DNA of 64,000 nucleotides from NCBI GenBank assembly GCA_002256385.1, contig NKJD01000002.1, positions 108,560 through 172,559 of the forward strand, in the 5' to 3' direction. Of this stretch, positions 1-10,070 are shown piece after piece (positions within the stretch are counted from its first letter, which is position 1; each line of letters begins with the position of its first letter). The stretch is from Flavobacterium sp. BFFFF2. Lineage in GTDB: Bacteria; Bacteroidota; Bacteroidia; Flavobacteriales; Flavobacteriaceae. The position numbers were made by a program, and so were the translations under genes. The notes under the pieces were generated by a model, which was not told the origin of the DNA, did no database searches, and worked only from the letters and a program-made list of their open reading frames with translations.

Positions 1-3000
1 CCAGTCACCGGTGAATAAGTAGCTAAAGTAAGAACCGTAGTCATCGCTGATGGAGCTAATAATGTAGTCGTTAAAGCAGCGTCAGACACATTTGCCATTT
101 TAAAGGTTAAACCTGACATCGCTCCAGTAGGAACTGCGGTTGTTACGGTAGTTGATAAAGCGGTAAAGTTACCTGCTCTAAAACCACCTGTAGCAAGCTC
201 TGCCGCAGAAATCAAATACTGATTACGTTGCGAGTTTCCGAGAGTTGTACCCGTGCGATATGGTACACCAGTAGTAGTGATGGTAGATGAAGTATTTGAA
301 CCAATGTTAGCAATACCTGGCGAAGCAAAGTTTGCTGCGTAGTCAACAGATACTCCGTTACAAGTTGCCGTAGAGCTAACTGTAGCTGTTCCTGTAGGAC
401 AAGCAACAACAGTAATTACAACTGTAGAAGTATTGTAACAAGTTACTGGGCTATTGGTTACAGTATCAGTTGCTGTAACTGTATAGGTATAAGTACCTGC
501 ACCAATTGGTGTAACAGTTAAAGATGCTGATGAAGATGGCGAAGTTAATCCACTACGTAATGATGGACTAGCAGCCCATGAATAAGTATAATTGGAGTTT
601 GAACTTGAAACAGCTAAGTCAATTGAGCCATTCAAACAAATATTTGAAGTGCTTGAACCAGCTGTACTGATTGCAACCGGATTGCTTACAGCAACACTAA
701 CTTGCGTACGTGTACTTTCGCAACCTGTTGTTGGATTAGTAACTGAAACCCAGAAATCGGTAGTTGTAGCAACAGCTGTAGTATATGTTGTACTAGTAGA
801 AGACTGTAAAGCAGTACCTCCTGTAGAAGCAGCATACCATTTAAAGGTTGGTGTCGTGAATGAGTTTGGATCAGACACACTAGCAGTTGGAACAGCCGAA
901 CCACACTGAGCCGAACCAGTACCAGACGGTGCTGTTGGAAGTGGGTTTACATTGATTTGAATGCTATTGGTTCCAATACAAGAAGTTGTATTATCTTGGG
1001 CAAAAGCATTGTAAACCGTTGTAGCAGTTGGGCTAGCGGCATAGGTATTTGCAGTTGCACCACTAATTGTTGTAGAACCAGCCTTCCATGACCAAACATG
1101 AGTACCTGTACCAACTGTACCAACTAAACCAGCAAAAGTAAATCGAGGTCTAATAGAAGTACCACCTGCAACAGTGGTTCCAAAGTCAGTTGTATTTACT
1201 AAAGGACAAAATGCTGCAGGCAAAGTTGAATCTTTACGACCAGAAGTTGAACACTGGTAGCTTACAGTATCAGTTACAACAGTCGAGCCTGTTGATGTTG
1301 AATTTGTTGGGTTACTACTCCAGCAGAATGACAAGATGATGTTTGAAGTACCATCCCAATTAAAGCTAGAAGCAGAACCACCTGTACCAAATGTAAGTGT
1401 ATTAGTTCCTACTATTGGAGTATAAGCACCATTGGTTCCTGTTGCAGCATACACTTGTGATAAACCAGCGGAAATCATAGGTGTTGTAGCATTAAATGCC
1501 AAAGTAGTTAAAGACGTGTGTCCAATGCTTAATGCAAAACCTTGATAAGCTTGACCTGACGTGGTAGCTGAGAAACTTAATGAAGTTAATGGCCCAGCGG
1601 CAAATCCGGCAGCTGTTAATTCAGACGCACGAATTAAATACTGTGTTTTAGCACCACCCCACGCACCAGGGAACATTGATTCACCAGCAGCACTTGAAGT
1701 ACTTGCACCGGCACCAATAGATCCTGTACCATTAGAAACTACTAAAGCTGTGATGGTTGAAGAACCACCTGAACAAACTGGATTAGTTGATGCAGTAAGC
1801 GTGTTTACGGTAGGTAGTGGCTTAATAGTAACAACAACCGTATTTGAAGCATTACATGTTCCATTTGTACCATTAACCGTATAAGTATATGTACCAGCAA
1901 CTGTTGGTGTCACCGATTGGTTAGCACCAGATAAAGCGGTGGTAATACCACTACCAGTTGTTGAAGACCAAGTATAAGAATAAGCAGGACTTGCAGAAGA
2001 AGAAGCCGCTAAAGTAACTGCGCCATTTAAACATAGAGAAGCACTAGTGCTACCTGTAGTATCAATTGTAGCAGGAGCGCTTACCTGGAAGTCAACTTGT
2101 GTACGTGGTGAACTTTCACAACCTGAAGTTGGATCTGCCACACTTACATAAAATGTAGTATTAGCACTGATTGAATTTGGATAAGTAGACTGCCCACTTG
2201 AATCAGTTGTTGATGTAGCTACAGCCGATCCGCCAGTTAAAGCACTATACCATTTAACGGAAGTACCTGCCGCGTAACCGTTTCCGTCAGTAACATAACC
2301 TGCAGATGGTGTCTGAGGACCACACTGGAGATAATTACTAATACCTGTTGAAGAATTAGTTCCTGCATTAGCAAATACGCCATAATCTGGTAATGCATTC
2401 GTTGTAACAGTTACAGAGTTTGACGTTTGCAATCCACAACCAGAAATTTGACCTGTAGCTGTATAAGTTGTTGACGCTGTCGGGTTAACAACCAATGGGT
2501 TTCCAGAACCTACAGTAGAGGTACCATTTGACCAAGAAACAGACGAAGGTGTTACAGCAACAACACCTGCAAAAACAAATACGGGTCTGCTTGTACCTGT
2601 TCCATCAGCGGTAGCAGTAGCTAATTCAGCTGCTGGAGTTAAACTGTCCGATTGATCGTATGCGCTACAAGTAAAACCTGGTGCATAGACATTCATAGAC
2701 GATGCGGTGGCAGTAGTAGCACTTGGTACTCTACTCCATGAGAAGGTTAAAACAATGTTTGATGTACCATCCCAAGTAAATGTAGATGATGAACCAGACC
2801 CTGTTCCAAACGCTAAAGTGTTTAAAGTGTTAGCTGATGGTGTATATCCATTATCAGTGCCCGTGGCCAAGTACATCTGCGTCTGACCAGTCATAGGTAT
2901 GAAAGTGGTAGTCATTGCGGTTTGCGTAGTTGTACCCATCCACATTTGGAAACCTTGGTAGGTTTGCCCTGAAGTTGTAGGTGTAAAAGCAATAGATGAC

Positions 3001-6000
3001 AGATTACCCGCAGAGACACCAGCTGCTGTTAGCTCAGAAGCTAGTACAATGTACTGTGTCTTTGCACCTCCCCAGCCACCTGGTAAAAAACTTTGAGCTG
3101 TTGACGAGCTTGCTGTAGGTGAGGTACCCAAAGTAGCAGTACCAGCTCCTGTAAACTTAGCCGATAAAGATGTTGAAGAACCCGAACAAACTGTAGCATT
3201 TGAAATACTAGCAGTACCGGTATAACCAATCGTTGGCTCATCTCTAAAAGAAGTTCCTGAATAAATACTGGTTAATCCTAAGGAGTTTGTAGCGGTTACT
3301 GTCCAAGCTACTGTAGCATTGGTGGTGGTTGGTGCCACCATTTGCCCAGTATAAGTATTTCCACTACCGCCATTTGACATGGTTACTGCTGTTTGTGCAG
3401 TTCCATTATGACTGTAGTTGATAACTACACTTGAAATACTGGTTCCTGCAGGTGTAGTTGCATCTACAGAAATCGTTCTGTTTGCAGCAGTACACTGCGT
3501 AGTAGCAGTAGGCGATACTGAATTCAATGTTACCGATGGCGCTGGAGTTATACCCGCAAATTCCCAAGCACCAATGTCATTGGATGTTCCTGGGGTTACT
3601 GGACGAGTGCTTCCGCCGAAATCATCTGTAAATACTGAAGAAAGGCTAGATGCTCCACTTTCAGCTTGGGTAGTTATCCCTGCTGTGGGCTTTAAGAATG
3701 TGGCATCTGATCCAGTAGTTGAAACGAAAGTAAAACTACTATCTCCAGCAAACGAAAGTGACTCACGTGCAGCCCCGACGAAAGATAAATACGATGCAAA
3801 ATCTTGGTAACCTGTTGTGCCATTGTGCATAATTGTACGAGTACCTGAAGCCGAACCAGCAAAGAACAAGTTGCGGTTTGAGGTAGAAGCAAAATTAGTC
3901 AAGGTTGTTGAGCTAAAACGCAAAGCTGTAACAATACCCGTACCTGCTGGTGTCGATGTATTTATTACAATGTTGTTTCTTAGGTCTAAAGTTGAACCTG
4001 TTGTGTAAAACAAACCAGACGCACCAAAGTTAGCTCCTGTAGAAGAAGCACTTAAGTTAATGGTGTTGTTGTATACGTTGTTGGTACCTGATGTTGCTGT
4101 AATAGCAATTCCACGAACGGCATCAGTTGATGCAGCTGCAGAAGCAGTTAAACCTCCAATTAAGTTATTGTAAAACTGATTAGTTGTCCCTCCACTGATA
4201 CGAATTCCATTAACAGCTGTGGTTGTTCCAGTTGCCGCTGTAGAAATTCCGTAAATCTTGTTTTTGTAAACATTGATTGAAGTTCCACCAGAAATTAAAA
4301 TACCATCAACTATTGGTGAGCCAGTCGAAGTAGCAGCACCAACTGAAATATTGGTAATGGTATTTCCAAACAAATTTGCCAACGCATTTCCAGAAATTGC
4401 AAAACCTGATGTGGTACCTCCAGAAGTAAGTACTCCGGTTGCATTTAAATTGGTAAATGTATTGTTTGTAATTGAATGTGTTCCAGTACCAGACATAACA
4501 ATACCTTGTAACGAGGTAAGTGATGTAACAGATGTATTCAAATTAAGTGTATTTCCACTCATTGTCATGTTGCTACCTGTTGTGGTAATTCCAGTCAATG
4601 TTGCAGAAGCGCTTGTTAAAGTAACACTGTTGTTTCTAATAAAACCTGTATTAGTAAATGAACAAGTAATACCAATTGTAGTTCCAGAATGTGTTCCTGT
4701 TACACTAATGGTGTTTCCGTCAATGGTTTTATTATTAGCAGCAGGTGTACTAGGGCCACCTAGAGAAGAAATAGCAGTACATGTTGACGCACCTGTTAAA
4801 CCAGTAATAGTAATACTATTATTGGTAATGGTGTCTTTAACCTCTGAAGGAGTTCCTGATGTGGTTTGGAAAGTGATTGAACCAGATGCAGCCACCCGAT
4901 CAACATTCATGGTGTTGTTATCAATGAACACCAAAGTAGTGACGGTTGAATCTTGGAATATTCCAATCAATGCGCCAGTACTTCTTATTGTTGATCCAGT
5001 TGTGTTTAAGGTATTATACATCACGTTTATCGTAGCAGAAGCTGCGTTAACGTCTATGTATCTAATAGCCCCAGAACCGTATGATCCAGCGCCACTCTGG
5101 CTCTGTTTAATTGTAATTGTATTACCCGTTGTGCTTGAATTACCAACCGAAACTGTAGTTCCAACACCTGCAGCAGTAATACCTGTTACAGCACTTGTGG
5201 TAGCGCCTGTAGTTTGAGATTGGTTAACAATAACTGTATTAGATAATATAGTATTGGTAGCAGAAGCATAGTTCGCTTTGATACCAATTAATGCAGCAGA
5301 GTTTGCAGCAGTAGCGTTTTGATTAATCGTTACTGAGTTTGAACTCGCAGCAATTGTACCTGTACTTAAACCAAAACCAAAATCGACACCCGTCACTGCG
5401 GTTATACCCGTATTGGTTAATGTAATTGCGTTGTTAGAAATGGTTGAAGTGTAAGTGTATGATGCTGGTGTAGTACCCGCAATCATGACACCCGCAACTG
5501 CTAGTGAATATGTTGATGGGTTTGAAATCGTGTTGTAACGAACGTTTACACCTGTTGTATTACGGAAGTAAAGACCCGCATACGTTGTAGAAATAAAACC
5601 AGTTGGTACAGTAGCCCAAGTAAAGGCACCGTTAAATTGTCCAAAAGTAATGGTGTTGGCAGTAGAAGCCGATGAGCCCCCAACATCAATACCTGATTCT
5701 TGCACCGTTGCTGTCTGAGCTGGAGTTAACCAGTACGCACCAAACTGAACGTTTGAGATTGTGTTACCATACACCTTTGTGCCAGCGTTAGTTCCGGCTG
5801 AAGATGTGGCAGCTGTCTGATTACAGTTTGAGTAAATACCTATCGTGTTCGGATAAGCGCTGTCTAACTGAATGTTGTTGTTTTGGATAATGTTGTTCTG
5901 CGCGCCATTGCCTGCAGCAGCATTAAACAAGGCAATACCAAATTCCGTTTTGGTATTTGATGCAGCAGTGACTACTGAGTTAGAACCATTTTCACGAATC

Positions 6001-6434
6001 GTAAAATTCTGAATCGTGATGTAGTCTGCACCAGTCAACTTGATGACAGCATCTGTGTAGCTGCCAGCCGTGTTGGCTCCTGCGGTAAAGGTTTTGCTCC
6101 CTCCATCAATAACTACGTTTACTGAAGATGTCGCCGAGCGTGTGATGTTGAAACCACCTGCTGGACCCGCTTCACCTGACGCAGCTACATAGCTGAAGGT
6201 TACGGTACCCGTTCCTCCTAAAGTGAATGATACGTTGTTAAGTTCCGTAACGGCTGCGGCCAACGTAGCGTAGGACGTAGCCCCACTCCATGTTGCCCCA
6301 CCACTTGTAGATACAGTCACATTTTGTGAACGTACCGACGAGGCGCTTAACAAGATCAAACACAAAAGGATCACATTTTTTACAAACGAACTCCCCAGGG
6401 AGCCAACCGTTCGTGAAAAATAATTGTTTTCCAT
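1..6434 (-). CDS. Giant secreted adhesin-like protein (beta-helix plus Ig-like modules), C-terminus outside window
   Basis: The minus-strand frame is open from the ATG at 6434 to the left edge (at least 2,144 codons), so the C-terminus is missing. Residues 1 to about 37 form a signal peptide (hydrophobic VILLCLILL, cleavage after VRSQ). Residues ~45-950 are rich in Asn, Thr and Ile with repeated 'NNxI' turns (e.g. IQNNNI), as in right-handed parallel beta-helix surface proteins. From ~residue 960 on there are Ig/FN3-like segments and three copies of a ~472-residue module; the anchor motifs (QYIVLASELTAAG, QYLIRASELTAAG, QYLISAAELATGG) lie near residues 1127, 1598 and 2072. Such proteins are normally exported by the type IX system and end in a sorting domain; here that is inference because the end is not visible. 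No enzyme motif was seen. Adhesion or gliding-related surface function is likely but unproven. Confidence 0.85.
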   Translation of the reverse strand, partial: MENNYFSRTVGSLGSSFVKNVILLCLILLSASSVRSQNVTVSTSGGATWSGATSYATLAAAVTELNNVSFTLGGTGTVTFSYVAASGEAGPAGGFNITRSATSSVNVVIDGGSKTFTAGANTAGSYTDAVIKLTGADYITIQNFTIRENGSNSVVTAASNTKTEFGIALFNAAAGNGAQNNIIQNNNIQLDSAYPNTIGIYSNCNQTAATSSAGTNAGTKVYGNTISNVQFGAYWLTPAQTATVQESGIDVGGSSASTANTITFGQFNGAFTWATVPTGFISTTYAGLYFRNTTGVNVRYNTISNPSTYSLAVAGVMIAGTTPASYTYTSTISNNAITLTNTGITAVTGVDFGFGLSTGTIAASSNSVTINQNATAANSAALIGIKANYASATNTILSNTVIVNQSQTTGATTSAVTGITAAGVGTTVSVGNSSTTGNTITIKQSQSGAGSYGSGAIRYIDVNAASATINVMYNTLNTTGSTIRSTGALIGIFQDSTVTTLVFIDNNTMNVDRVAASGSITFQTTSGTPSEVKDTITNNSITITGLTGASTCTAISSLGGPSTPAANNKTIDGNTISVTGTHSGTTIGITCSFTNTGFIRNNSVTLTSASATLTGITTTGSNMTMSGNTLNLNTSVTSLTSLQGIVMSGTGTHSITNNTFTNLNATGVLTSGGTTSGFAISGNALANLFGNTITNISVGAATSTGSPIVDGILISGGTSINVYKNKIYGISTAATGTTTAVNGIRISGGTTNQFYNNLIGGLTASAAASTDAVRGIAITATSGTNNVYNNTINLSASSTGANFGASGLFYTTGSTLDLRNNIVINTSTPAGTGIVTALRFSSTTLTNFASTSNRNLFFAGSASGTRTIMHNGTTGYQDFASYLSFVGAARESLSFAGDSSFTFVSTTGSDATFLKPTAGITTQAESGASSLSSVFTDDFGGSTRPVTPGTSNDIGAWEFAGITPAPSVTLNSVSPTATTQCTAANRTISVDATTPAGTSISSVVINYSHNGTAQTAVTMSNGGSGNTYTGQMVAPTTTNATVAWTVTATNSLGLTSIYSGTSFRDEPTIGYTGTASISNATVCSGSSTSLSAKFTGAGTATLGTSPTASSSTAQSFLPGGWGGAKTQYIVLASELTAAGVSAGNLSSIAFTPTTSGQTYQGFQMWMGTTTQTAMTTTFIPMTGQTQMYLATGTDNGYTPSANTLNTLAFGTGSGSSSTFTWDGTSNIVLTFSWSRVPSATTATASSMNVYAPGFTCSAYDQSDSLTPAAELATATADGTGTSRPVFVFAGVVAVTPSSVSWSNGTSTVGSGNPLVVNPTASTTYTATGQISGCGLQTSNSVTVTTNALPDYGVFANAGTNSSTGISNYLQCGPQTPSAGYVTDGNGYAAGTSVKWYSALTGGSAVATSTTDSSGQSTYPNSISANTTFYVSVADPTSGCESSPRTQVDFQVSAPATIDTTGSTSASLCLNGAVTLAASSSASPAYSYTWSSTTGSGITTALSGANQSVTPTVAGTYTYTVNGTNGTCNASNTVVVTIKPLPTVNTLTASTNPVCSGGSSTITALVVSNGTGSIGAGASTSSAAGESMFPGAWGGAKTQYLIRASELTAAGFAAGPLTSLSFSATTSGQAYQGFALSIGHTSLTTLAFNATTPMISAGLSQVYAATGTNGAYTPIVGTNTLTFGTGGSASSFNWDGTSNIILSFCWSSNPTNSTSTGSTVVTDTVSYQCSTSGRKDSTLPAAFCPLVNTTDFGTTVAGGTSIRPRFTFAGLVGTVGTGTHVWSWKAGSTTISGATANTYAASPTATTVYNAFAQDNTTSCIGTNSIQINVNPLPTAPSGTGSAQCGSAVPTASVSDPNSFTTPTFKWYAASTGGTALQSSTSTTYTTAVATTTDFWVSVTNPTTGCESTRTQVSVAVSNPVAISTAGSSTSNICLNGSIDLAVSSSNSNYTYSWAASPSLRSGLTSPSSSASLTVTPIGAGTYTYTVTATDTVTNSPVTCYNTSTVVITVVACPTGTATVSSTATCNGVSVDYAANFASPGIANIGSNTSSTITTTGVPYRTGTTLGNSQRNQYLISAAELATGGFRAGNFTALSTTVTTAVPTGAMSGLTFKMANVSDAALTTTLLAPSAMTTVLTLATYSPVT

Positions 6435-6847
6435 AATGTTAATTTAAGTTAATTAAAATAGTTGTTTTGACATTTACGGCTGTCACACACCGTTTATTGC
6501 TTTTCGAAATCGTTATAGTGCTGTTTTTACTGGCCAATTCAGCTAGTGATGACATCATACAACAAGTTAGTAAAATTAGTCATTTGAATTATATCAACAA
6601 CAAGCGGTATAATTTTTTGGGATTATCTAATGAAACTCACAAAATGTCGAGAATAATGAAATGAGACGGGCTAAATTTAAGGTTTCATTAAAAATCACTT
6701 AATGTTTTATTAACAAAACGGTTTAGAAACCGCATGGGTTAACCGCTGCTCAGGGATTGTTTTTAAACGAAGTAAAGAATAAAGCAAGAGAAAGCAAAGC
6801 TACAAACGCTGTAAACACTGGGCACATAGCCCAATAAGACATTTTAA
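6435..6847. other. Intergenic region upstream of the giant adhesin
   Basis: About 410 bases between the adhesin start and the end of the TonB-like gene. It is AT-rich and must hold the adhesin promoter, but no clean TAnnTTTG box was found close to the start. A 65-codon plus-strand frame at 6467-6664 has no recognisable features and is not called. Confidence 0.4.
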
Positions 6848-7681
6848 CTATTGCAATTGAAAAGAGTATATAATTTTTCCGGTTTGTTGATTGGGGGCGC
6901 TCTTATCCGATGACCAAACCGTTTCCAGCGCGGCTCTTTGCGCCTGATCCCACAAACATTTGGCAGGAGTGGTAGTGCCACGAGCACCTGGCCGGGCTTC
7001 GATGACTTTGCCATTTTGATCAACCACTATCTGGACCACCACAATGCCTTGTTCGTTACAATTATATTCGGGGTTTGGTTTGCGCAAGGCTTTTCGATTG
7101 CCTAACTGATAGTTTCCACCACCTGCTCCGCCGCCGCTTCCAGTTCCATAACCCGAACCTTTTCCTAATCCTTTGCCCGATCCGTCACCGCCGCCACTTC
7201 CATCACCCGATCCGCCTGCGCCATAGCCGCCGGCCAAAGGGTTGCCTGACTTGCTTCCTTTGTTTCCTTGCTTGCCGTCATTGCCATCGCCCCCACCCAA
7301 CATACTGTTGAGTAATGACTCTGATTCTAATTTCCTTGGCTGGGCTTTAACAGGCGTCGTTTCTTTTGGCTTTGATTCTTTGTCTTCTTTTGGTTTCGGC
7401 GTTGAAATAACGGCTTGGTCAGAATTGGCATCGGCTATTATGGCTTCAGGTTGCTCGTTCACCGCTGTTTTTGGTTGTTCGATAGGCTGAGATGTACTGG
7501 CAGATTGGTTGCCCTGCCCTTGATCTGTAAAACCAAAATTAAGTTCAATGCCTCCTCCCCCGCCTCCAGCGGTATATTTCTCTTCTTGGTATGGGGGCCA
7601 AAAACGAATCAAATAAAGCGCCCCCACTATAAGTAGGTAAAAGAGAATACTCCAGATAACCGCTTTCTGATCTCGTGACAT
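6848..7681 (-). CDS. TonB-like energy transducer protein
   Basis: A 277-residue inner-membrane protein that probably passes proton-motive energy to outer-membrane TonB-dependent receptors. It has the TonB plan: a short cytoplasmic N-terminus, one membrane helix (residues ~8-27, VIWSILFYLLIVGALYLIRF), a Pro/Lys/Gln/Glu-rich periplasmic spacer, a strongly Gly/Ser-rich linker (~130-190), and a C-terminal domain (~200-277) containing EQGIVVVQIVVDQNGKV, close to the TonB C-terminal fold. A GGGGGG stretch follows the membrane helix. No exbB or exbD is adjacent, so its motor partners would be encoded elsewhere. The family assignment is good; which receptors it serves cannot be told. Confidence 0.8.
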   Translation of the reverse strand: MSRDQKAVIWSILFYLLIVGALYLIRFWPPYQEEKYTAGGGGGGIELNFGFTDQGQGNQSASTSQPIEQPKTAVNEQPEAIIADANSDQAVISTPKPKEDKESKPKETTPVKAQPRKLESESLLNSMLGGGDGNDGKQGNKGSKSGNPLAGGYGAGGSGDGSGGGDGSGKGLGKGSGYGTGSGGGAGGGNYQLGNRKALRKPNPEYNCNEQGIVVVQIVVDQNGKVIEARPGARGTTTPAKCLWDQAQRAALETVWSSDKSAPNQQTGKIIYSFQLQ

Positions 7682-7827
7682 GGTTTTAGTTAATGCTTAA
7701 TTTAACGAATCGCAACTGAATTTATTTTATAAAAACCTTCAGACTTTAGAACCAAAATTTATTGTCAATTTGATGAGTATATATATTAAGGTATAAAAAT
7801 CATCTTTTCAACAATTAAAAAAGCGGA

Positions 7828-9054
7828 CTATACGATCTGTTGCAATGCCAATTGGAAAGCTTCAGCTGAAATTCCAGTTAGGCTCTGATTGTGCGCATGC
7901 GTGCGTTCAAGTGCTTTTCGAATCGTTTCAGAAGTATCATAAAAAATGGCTTCGTCGGTCATTTGCACTTTTTTCTCCATGAAATAAGCAAAAACCCGAG
8001 CCATACCACAATTTGATATAAAATCAGGAATCAAACTGATTTTATGATCTGTTTTTTCCATAATCGGGCCAAAAAAGATTTCTTGATCGGCAAAAGGCAC
8101 ATTGGCTCCACAACTGATTACTTCCAAACCAGCCGCAATCATTGTTTCGATTTGTGCTTCAGTAACCAAACGTGACGCAGCACAAGGCGCAAAAATCTCG
8201 GCACCGATTTGCCAAACTTTTTCGTTTAATTCAGCAGCTGGAATCATATTGGGGGCCACTAATTTATTCCCGTCTTTTGATAAAAACAATTTTCTAATTT
8301 CATCAAAACTAAATCCGTCTTCAGAAAGAATGCCTCCCTCGCGGTCAATGATTCCAACAATTTTTACACCCATTTGTGCCAAGTAAAATGCAGCAGCAGA
8401 TCCAACATTGCCAAAACCTTGCACAATGGCGCGTTTGCCTTCAAAATCGCCGCCATAAACGGCATAATAATGACGTACCGCTTCGGCAACGCCATAGCCC
8501 GTAATCATATCGGCTATCGTATATTTACGGAGCACATCAGGTGAAAACTTAGGATTTTCAATTACTTTAATAACCCCTTGACGTAACTGCCCAATTCGGT
8601 TGATTTTATCTGCTTCGGTCGGTTTAAAATGTCCATTAAAAACGCCTTCTTGCGGATGCCATACACCGCACTCTTCAGTAAATGGAATTACTTCGTGAAT
8701 TTCATCCACATTCAAATCGCCACCAGTACCATAATAGCTCTTTAACAATGGAGAAACTGCCTGATACCACCTGCGCAACACCCCTTCTTTGCGGGGATCG
8801 TTCGGGTCAAAATTGATGCCTGATTTGGCACCACCAATGGCGGGCCCTGACACAGTAAATTTAACCTCCATGGTTTTGGCCAATGAAAGCACTTCGTTTT
8901 TATCAAGTCCTTTGCGCATTCTAGTTCCACCGCCAGCAGCACCACCACGTAACGAGTTGATCACAGTCCATCCTTCGGCTTCAGTTTGTGCATCTTTCCA
9001 GTGAAATACAATTTCGGGGGCTTTGTTTTCGTATTGTTTTAAAAGGTCTTTCAT
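7828..9054 (-). CDS. Glu/Leu/Phe/Val-type NAD(P)-dependent amino-acid dehydrogenase
   Basis: A 408-residue oxidative deaminase of the glutamate/leucine/phenylalanine/valine dehydrogenase family, converting an amino acid to its 2-oxo acid plus ammonia. Seen in the sequence: the glycine-rich substrate segment with the catalytic-lysine motif (GPAIGGAKSGINFDP), a Rossmann nucleotide-binding motif (GFGNVGSAAAFYLA), and the C-terminal DFISNCG motif. The exact substrate cannot be fixed from these motifs. The longest frame starts at 9177, but its first 41 residues read through AAAGTC repeat sequence. The ATG at 9054 (MKDLLKQYENKAPEIVF) is preferred because a TACATTTG promoter box lies at 9108-9101, upstream of it but downstream of 9177. 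Confidence 0.9.
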   Translation of the reverse strand: MKDLLKQYENKAPEIVFHWKDAQTEAEGWTVINSLRGGAAGGGTRMRKGLDKNEVLSLAKTMEVKFTVSGPAIGGAKSGINFDPNDPRKEGVLRRWYQAVSPLLKSYYGTGGDLNVDEIHEVIPFTEECGVWHPQEGVFNGHFKPTEADKINRIGQLRQGVIKVIENPKFSPDVLRKYTIADMITGYGVAEAVRHYYAVYGGDFEGKRAIVQGFGNVGSAAAFYLAQMGVKIVGIIDREGGILSEDGFSFDEIRKLFLSKDGNKLVAPNMIPAAELNEKVWQIGAEIFAPCAASRLVTEAQIETMIAAGLEVISCGANVPFADQEIFFGPIMEKTDHKISLIPDFISNCGMARVFAYFMEKKVQMTDEAIFYDTSETIRKALERTHAHNQSLTGISAEAFQLALQQIV

Positions 9055-9100
9055 TATGATATCGTTTGTTGGGGGGAAATACCCTAGTTTGTTTGTGGTG

Positions 9101-9108
9101 CAAATGTA
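9101..9108 (-). promoter_or_regulatory. -7 promoter box (TACATTTG) of the amino-acid dehydrogenase
   Basis: Exact match to the Bacteroidota sigma-factor -7 consensus TAnnTTTG on the minus strand, 46 bases before the chosen ATG. Its position excludes the longer upstream start for the downstream gene. No convincing -33 box was required for this call. Confidence 0.6.
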
Positions 9109-9120
9109 TTGAATTATGTA

Positions 9121-9156
9121 GTCGAAAGTCAATAGTCGAAAGTCGAAAATCAAAAG
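9121..9156. repeat. AAAGTCG short tandem repeat, copy 1
   Basis: Degenerate tandem array with ~10-base period of the unit GTCGAAA/GTCAATA. Related arrays occur at 10013-10051 and 62581-62607. It lies directly upstream of the dehydrogenase promoter. Confidence 0.7.
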
Positions 9157-9228
9157 AAGGCAATAGCCAATATCCACAAGGCAATAGTTTTCTTGTTGAA
9201 AGTGGAAAGTGGAAAAGTTTCAAGTTTT

Positions 9229-9475
9229 ACCGAACACCAATTACAAAAGCAAAAGGTTCAGTTCCCGCAAGGCATAAACCGAGCAAGGCAATAGGCAATA
9301 GCCACACGGCAATAGTTTCTTGTGGAAAGTGGGGAAGTTTAAATTTTATGTTTTCCCCGAACACAAATTACTAAAACCAGATGTTCATTTCACGCAAGAC
9401 CTCTCCGAGCCCACCCCTATCGCAAAGATACCAATCTGCCAAACAAGTTTTGATTCCTAAAGTTATAAAATGAAA
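9229..9475 (-). repeat. Dispersed promoter-like repeat (family D), one full and one partial copy
   Basis: On the minus strand 9475-9351 reads TTTTATAACTTTAGGAATC, then TATCTTTGC, then GGGGTGGGC, CTTGCG and a GTTCGGGGAAAA tail. The same order of blocks occurs in the plus-strand copies at 47.05-47.72 kb. A partial copy (CTTGCGGGAACTGAA to TTCGG) lies at 9283-9229. The minus orientation points toward the dehydrogenase gene. Confidence 0.7.
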
Positions 9476-9521
9476 CTCTGAATGAAATTTGAGCAGCGGC
9501 AAATTGAGTCGCATATTCCCA

Positions 9522-9529
9522 TACTTTTG
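9522..9529 (+). promoter_or_regulatory. -7 promoter box (TACTTTTG) of dtd
   Basis: Exact TAnnTTTG match 22 bases before the dtd start codon, with a TTG at 9504-9506 upstream (15-base spacing) that may serve as the -33 element. Confidence 0.6.
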
Positions 9530-9551
9530 TGCAAAAATAAAAACATAAATT

Positions 9552-10004
9552 ATGCGGATTCTCATTCAACGCGTTAGTGAGGCGCACGTTAAAGTAGACA
9601 ATCAAATAGTTGGAGCGATTCAAAAAGGGTTACTCGTTTTAGTTGGCATTGAAGAGACAGACACCGAAGAAGACAGTGATTGGTTAGCACAAAAAACAGT
9701 TGGACTTCGCGTTTTTCCCGACAACATGGGCGTTATGAACGAATCATTGCTTCAACAAAATGGGCAACTTTTGGTAATTAGCCAATTTACGTTGCATGCC
9801 CAAACAAAAAAAGGAAACCGCCCCAGTTACATTCGCGCGGCAAGACCAGAACAGGCCATTCCATTATATGAACATTTTTTAAAAACTTTAGCAACCCTAA
9901 CAAAGCAGAAAGTAGCGCGCGGCGTTTTTGGAGCCGACATGAAGGTTCAATTGATAAACGATGGCCCAGTCACCATTTGGATTGATTCGAAGAACAGGGA
10001 GTGA
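9552..10004 (+). CDS. dtd: D-aminoacyl-tRNA deacylase
   Basis: A 150-residue cytoplasmic enzyme that hydrolyses D-amino acids (and glycine mis-attached to tRNA-Ala) from tRNA, protecting translation. The length and both signature motifs match the DTD family: SQFTL at residues 77-81 and NDGPVT at 136-141 (the cross-subunit Gly-Pro active site). The N-terminus MRILIQRVSEAHVKV is typical, so the start is secure. It stands alone, flanked by repeats on both sides. Confidence 0.96.
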   Translation: MRILIQRVSEAHVKVDNQIVGAIQKGLLVLVGIEETDTEEDSDWLAQKTVGLRVFPDNMGVMNESLLQQNGQLLVISQFTLHAQTKKGNRPSYIRAARPEQAIPLYEHFLKTLATLTKQKVARGVFGADMKVQLINDGPVTIWIDSKNRE

Positions 10005-10012
10005 TTACCACA

Positions 10013-10051
10013 GTCTGAAAGTCAAAAGTCAAAAGTCGAAAGTCGAAAGTC
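10013..10051. repeat. AAAGTCG short tandem repeat, copy 2
   Basis: Tandem units GTCAAAA/GTCGAAA immediately after the dtd stop codon; same family as 9121-9156 and 62581-62607. Confidence 0.75.
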
Positions 10052-10070
10052 TTTTTGTTTCAAGTTTCAA

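Noticed and set aside
4273..5217. 314-codon plus-strand frame opposite the adhesin
   Set aside because: It is the antisense shadow of the Thr/Val/Asn-rich minus-strand adhesin; its Val/Pro-rich translation reflects the opposite strand's repetitive codons. Other plus frames in 592-4008 are the same kind of shadow.
6467..6664. 65-codon plus frame in the adhesin upstream gap
   Set aside because: No recognisable domain or operon context, AT-rich composition; probably chance.
7828..9177. Longer dehydrogenase start at 9177
   Set aside because: The extra 41 residues come from an AAAGTC repeat and lie upstream of the promoter box at 9101-9108.
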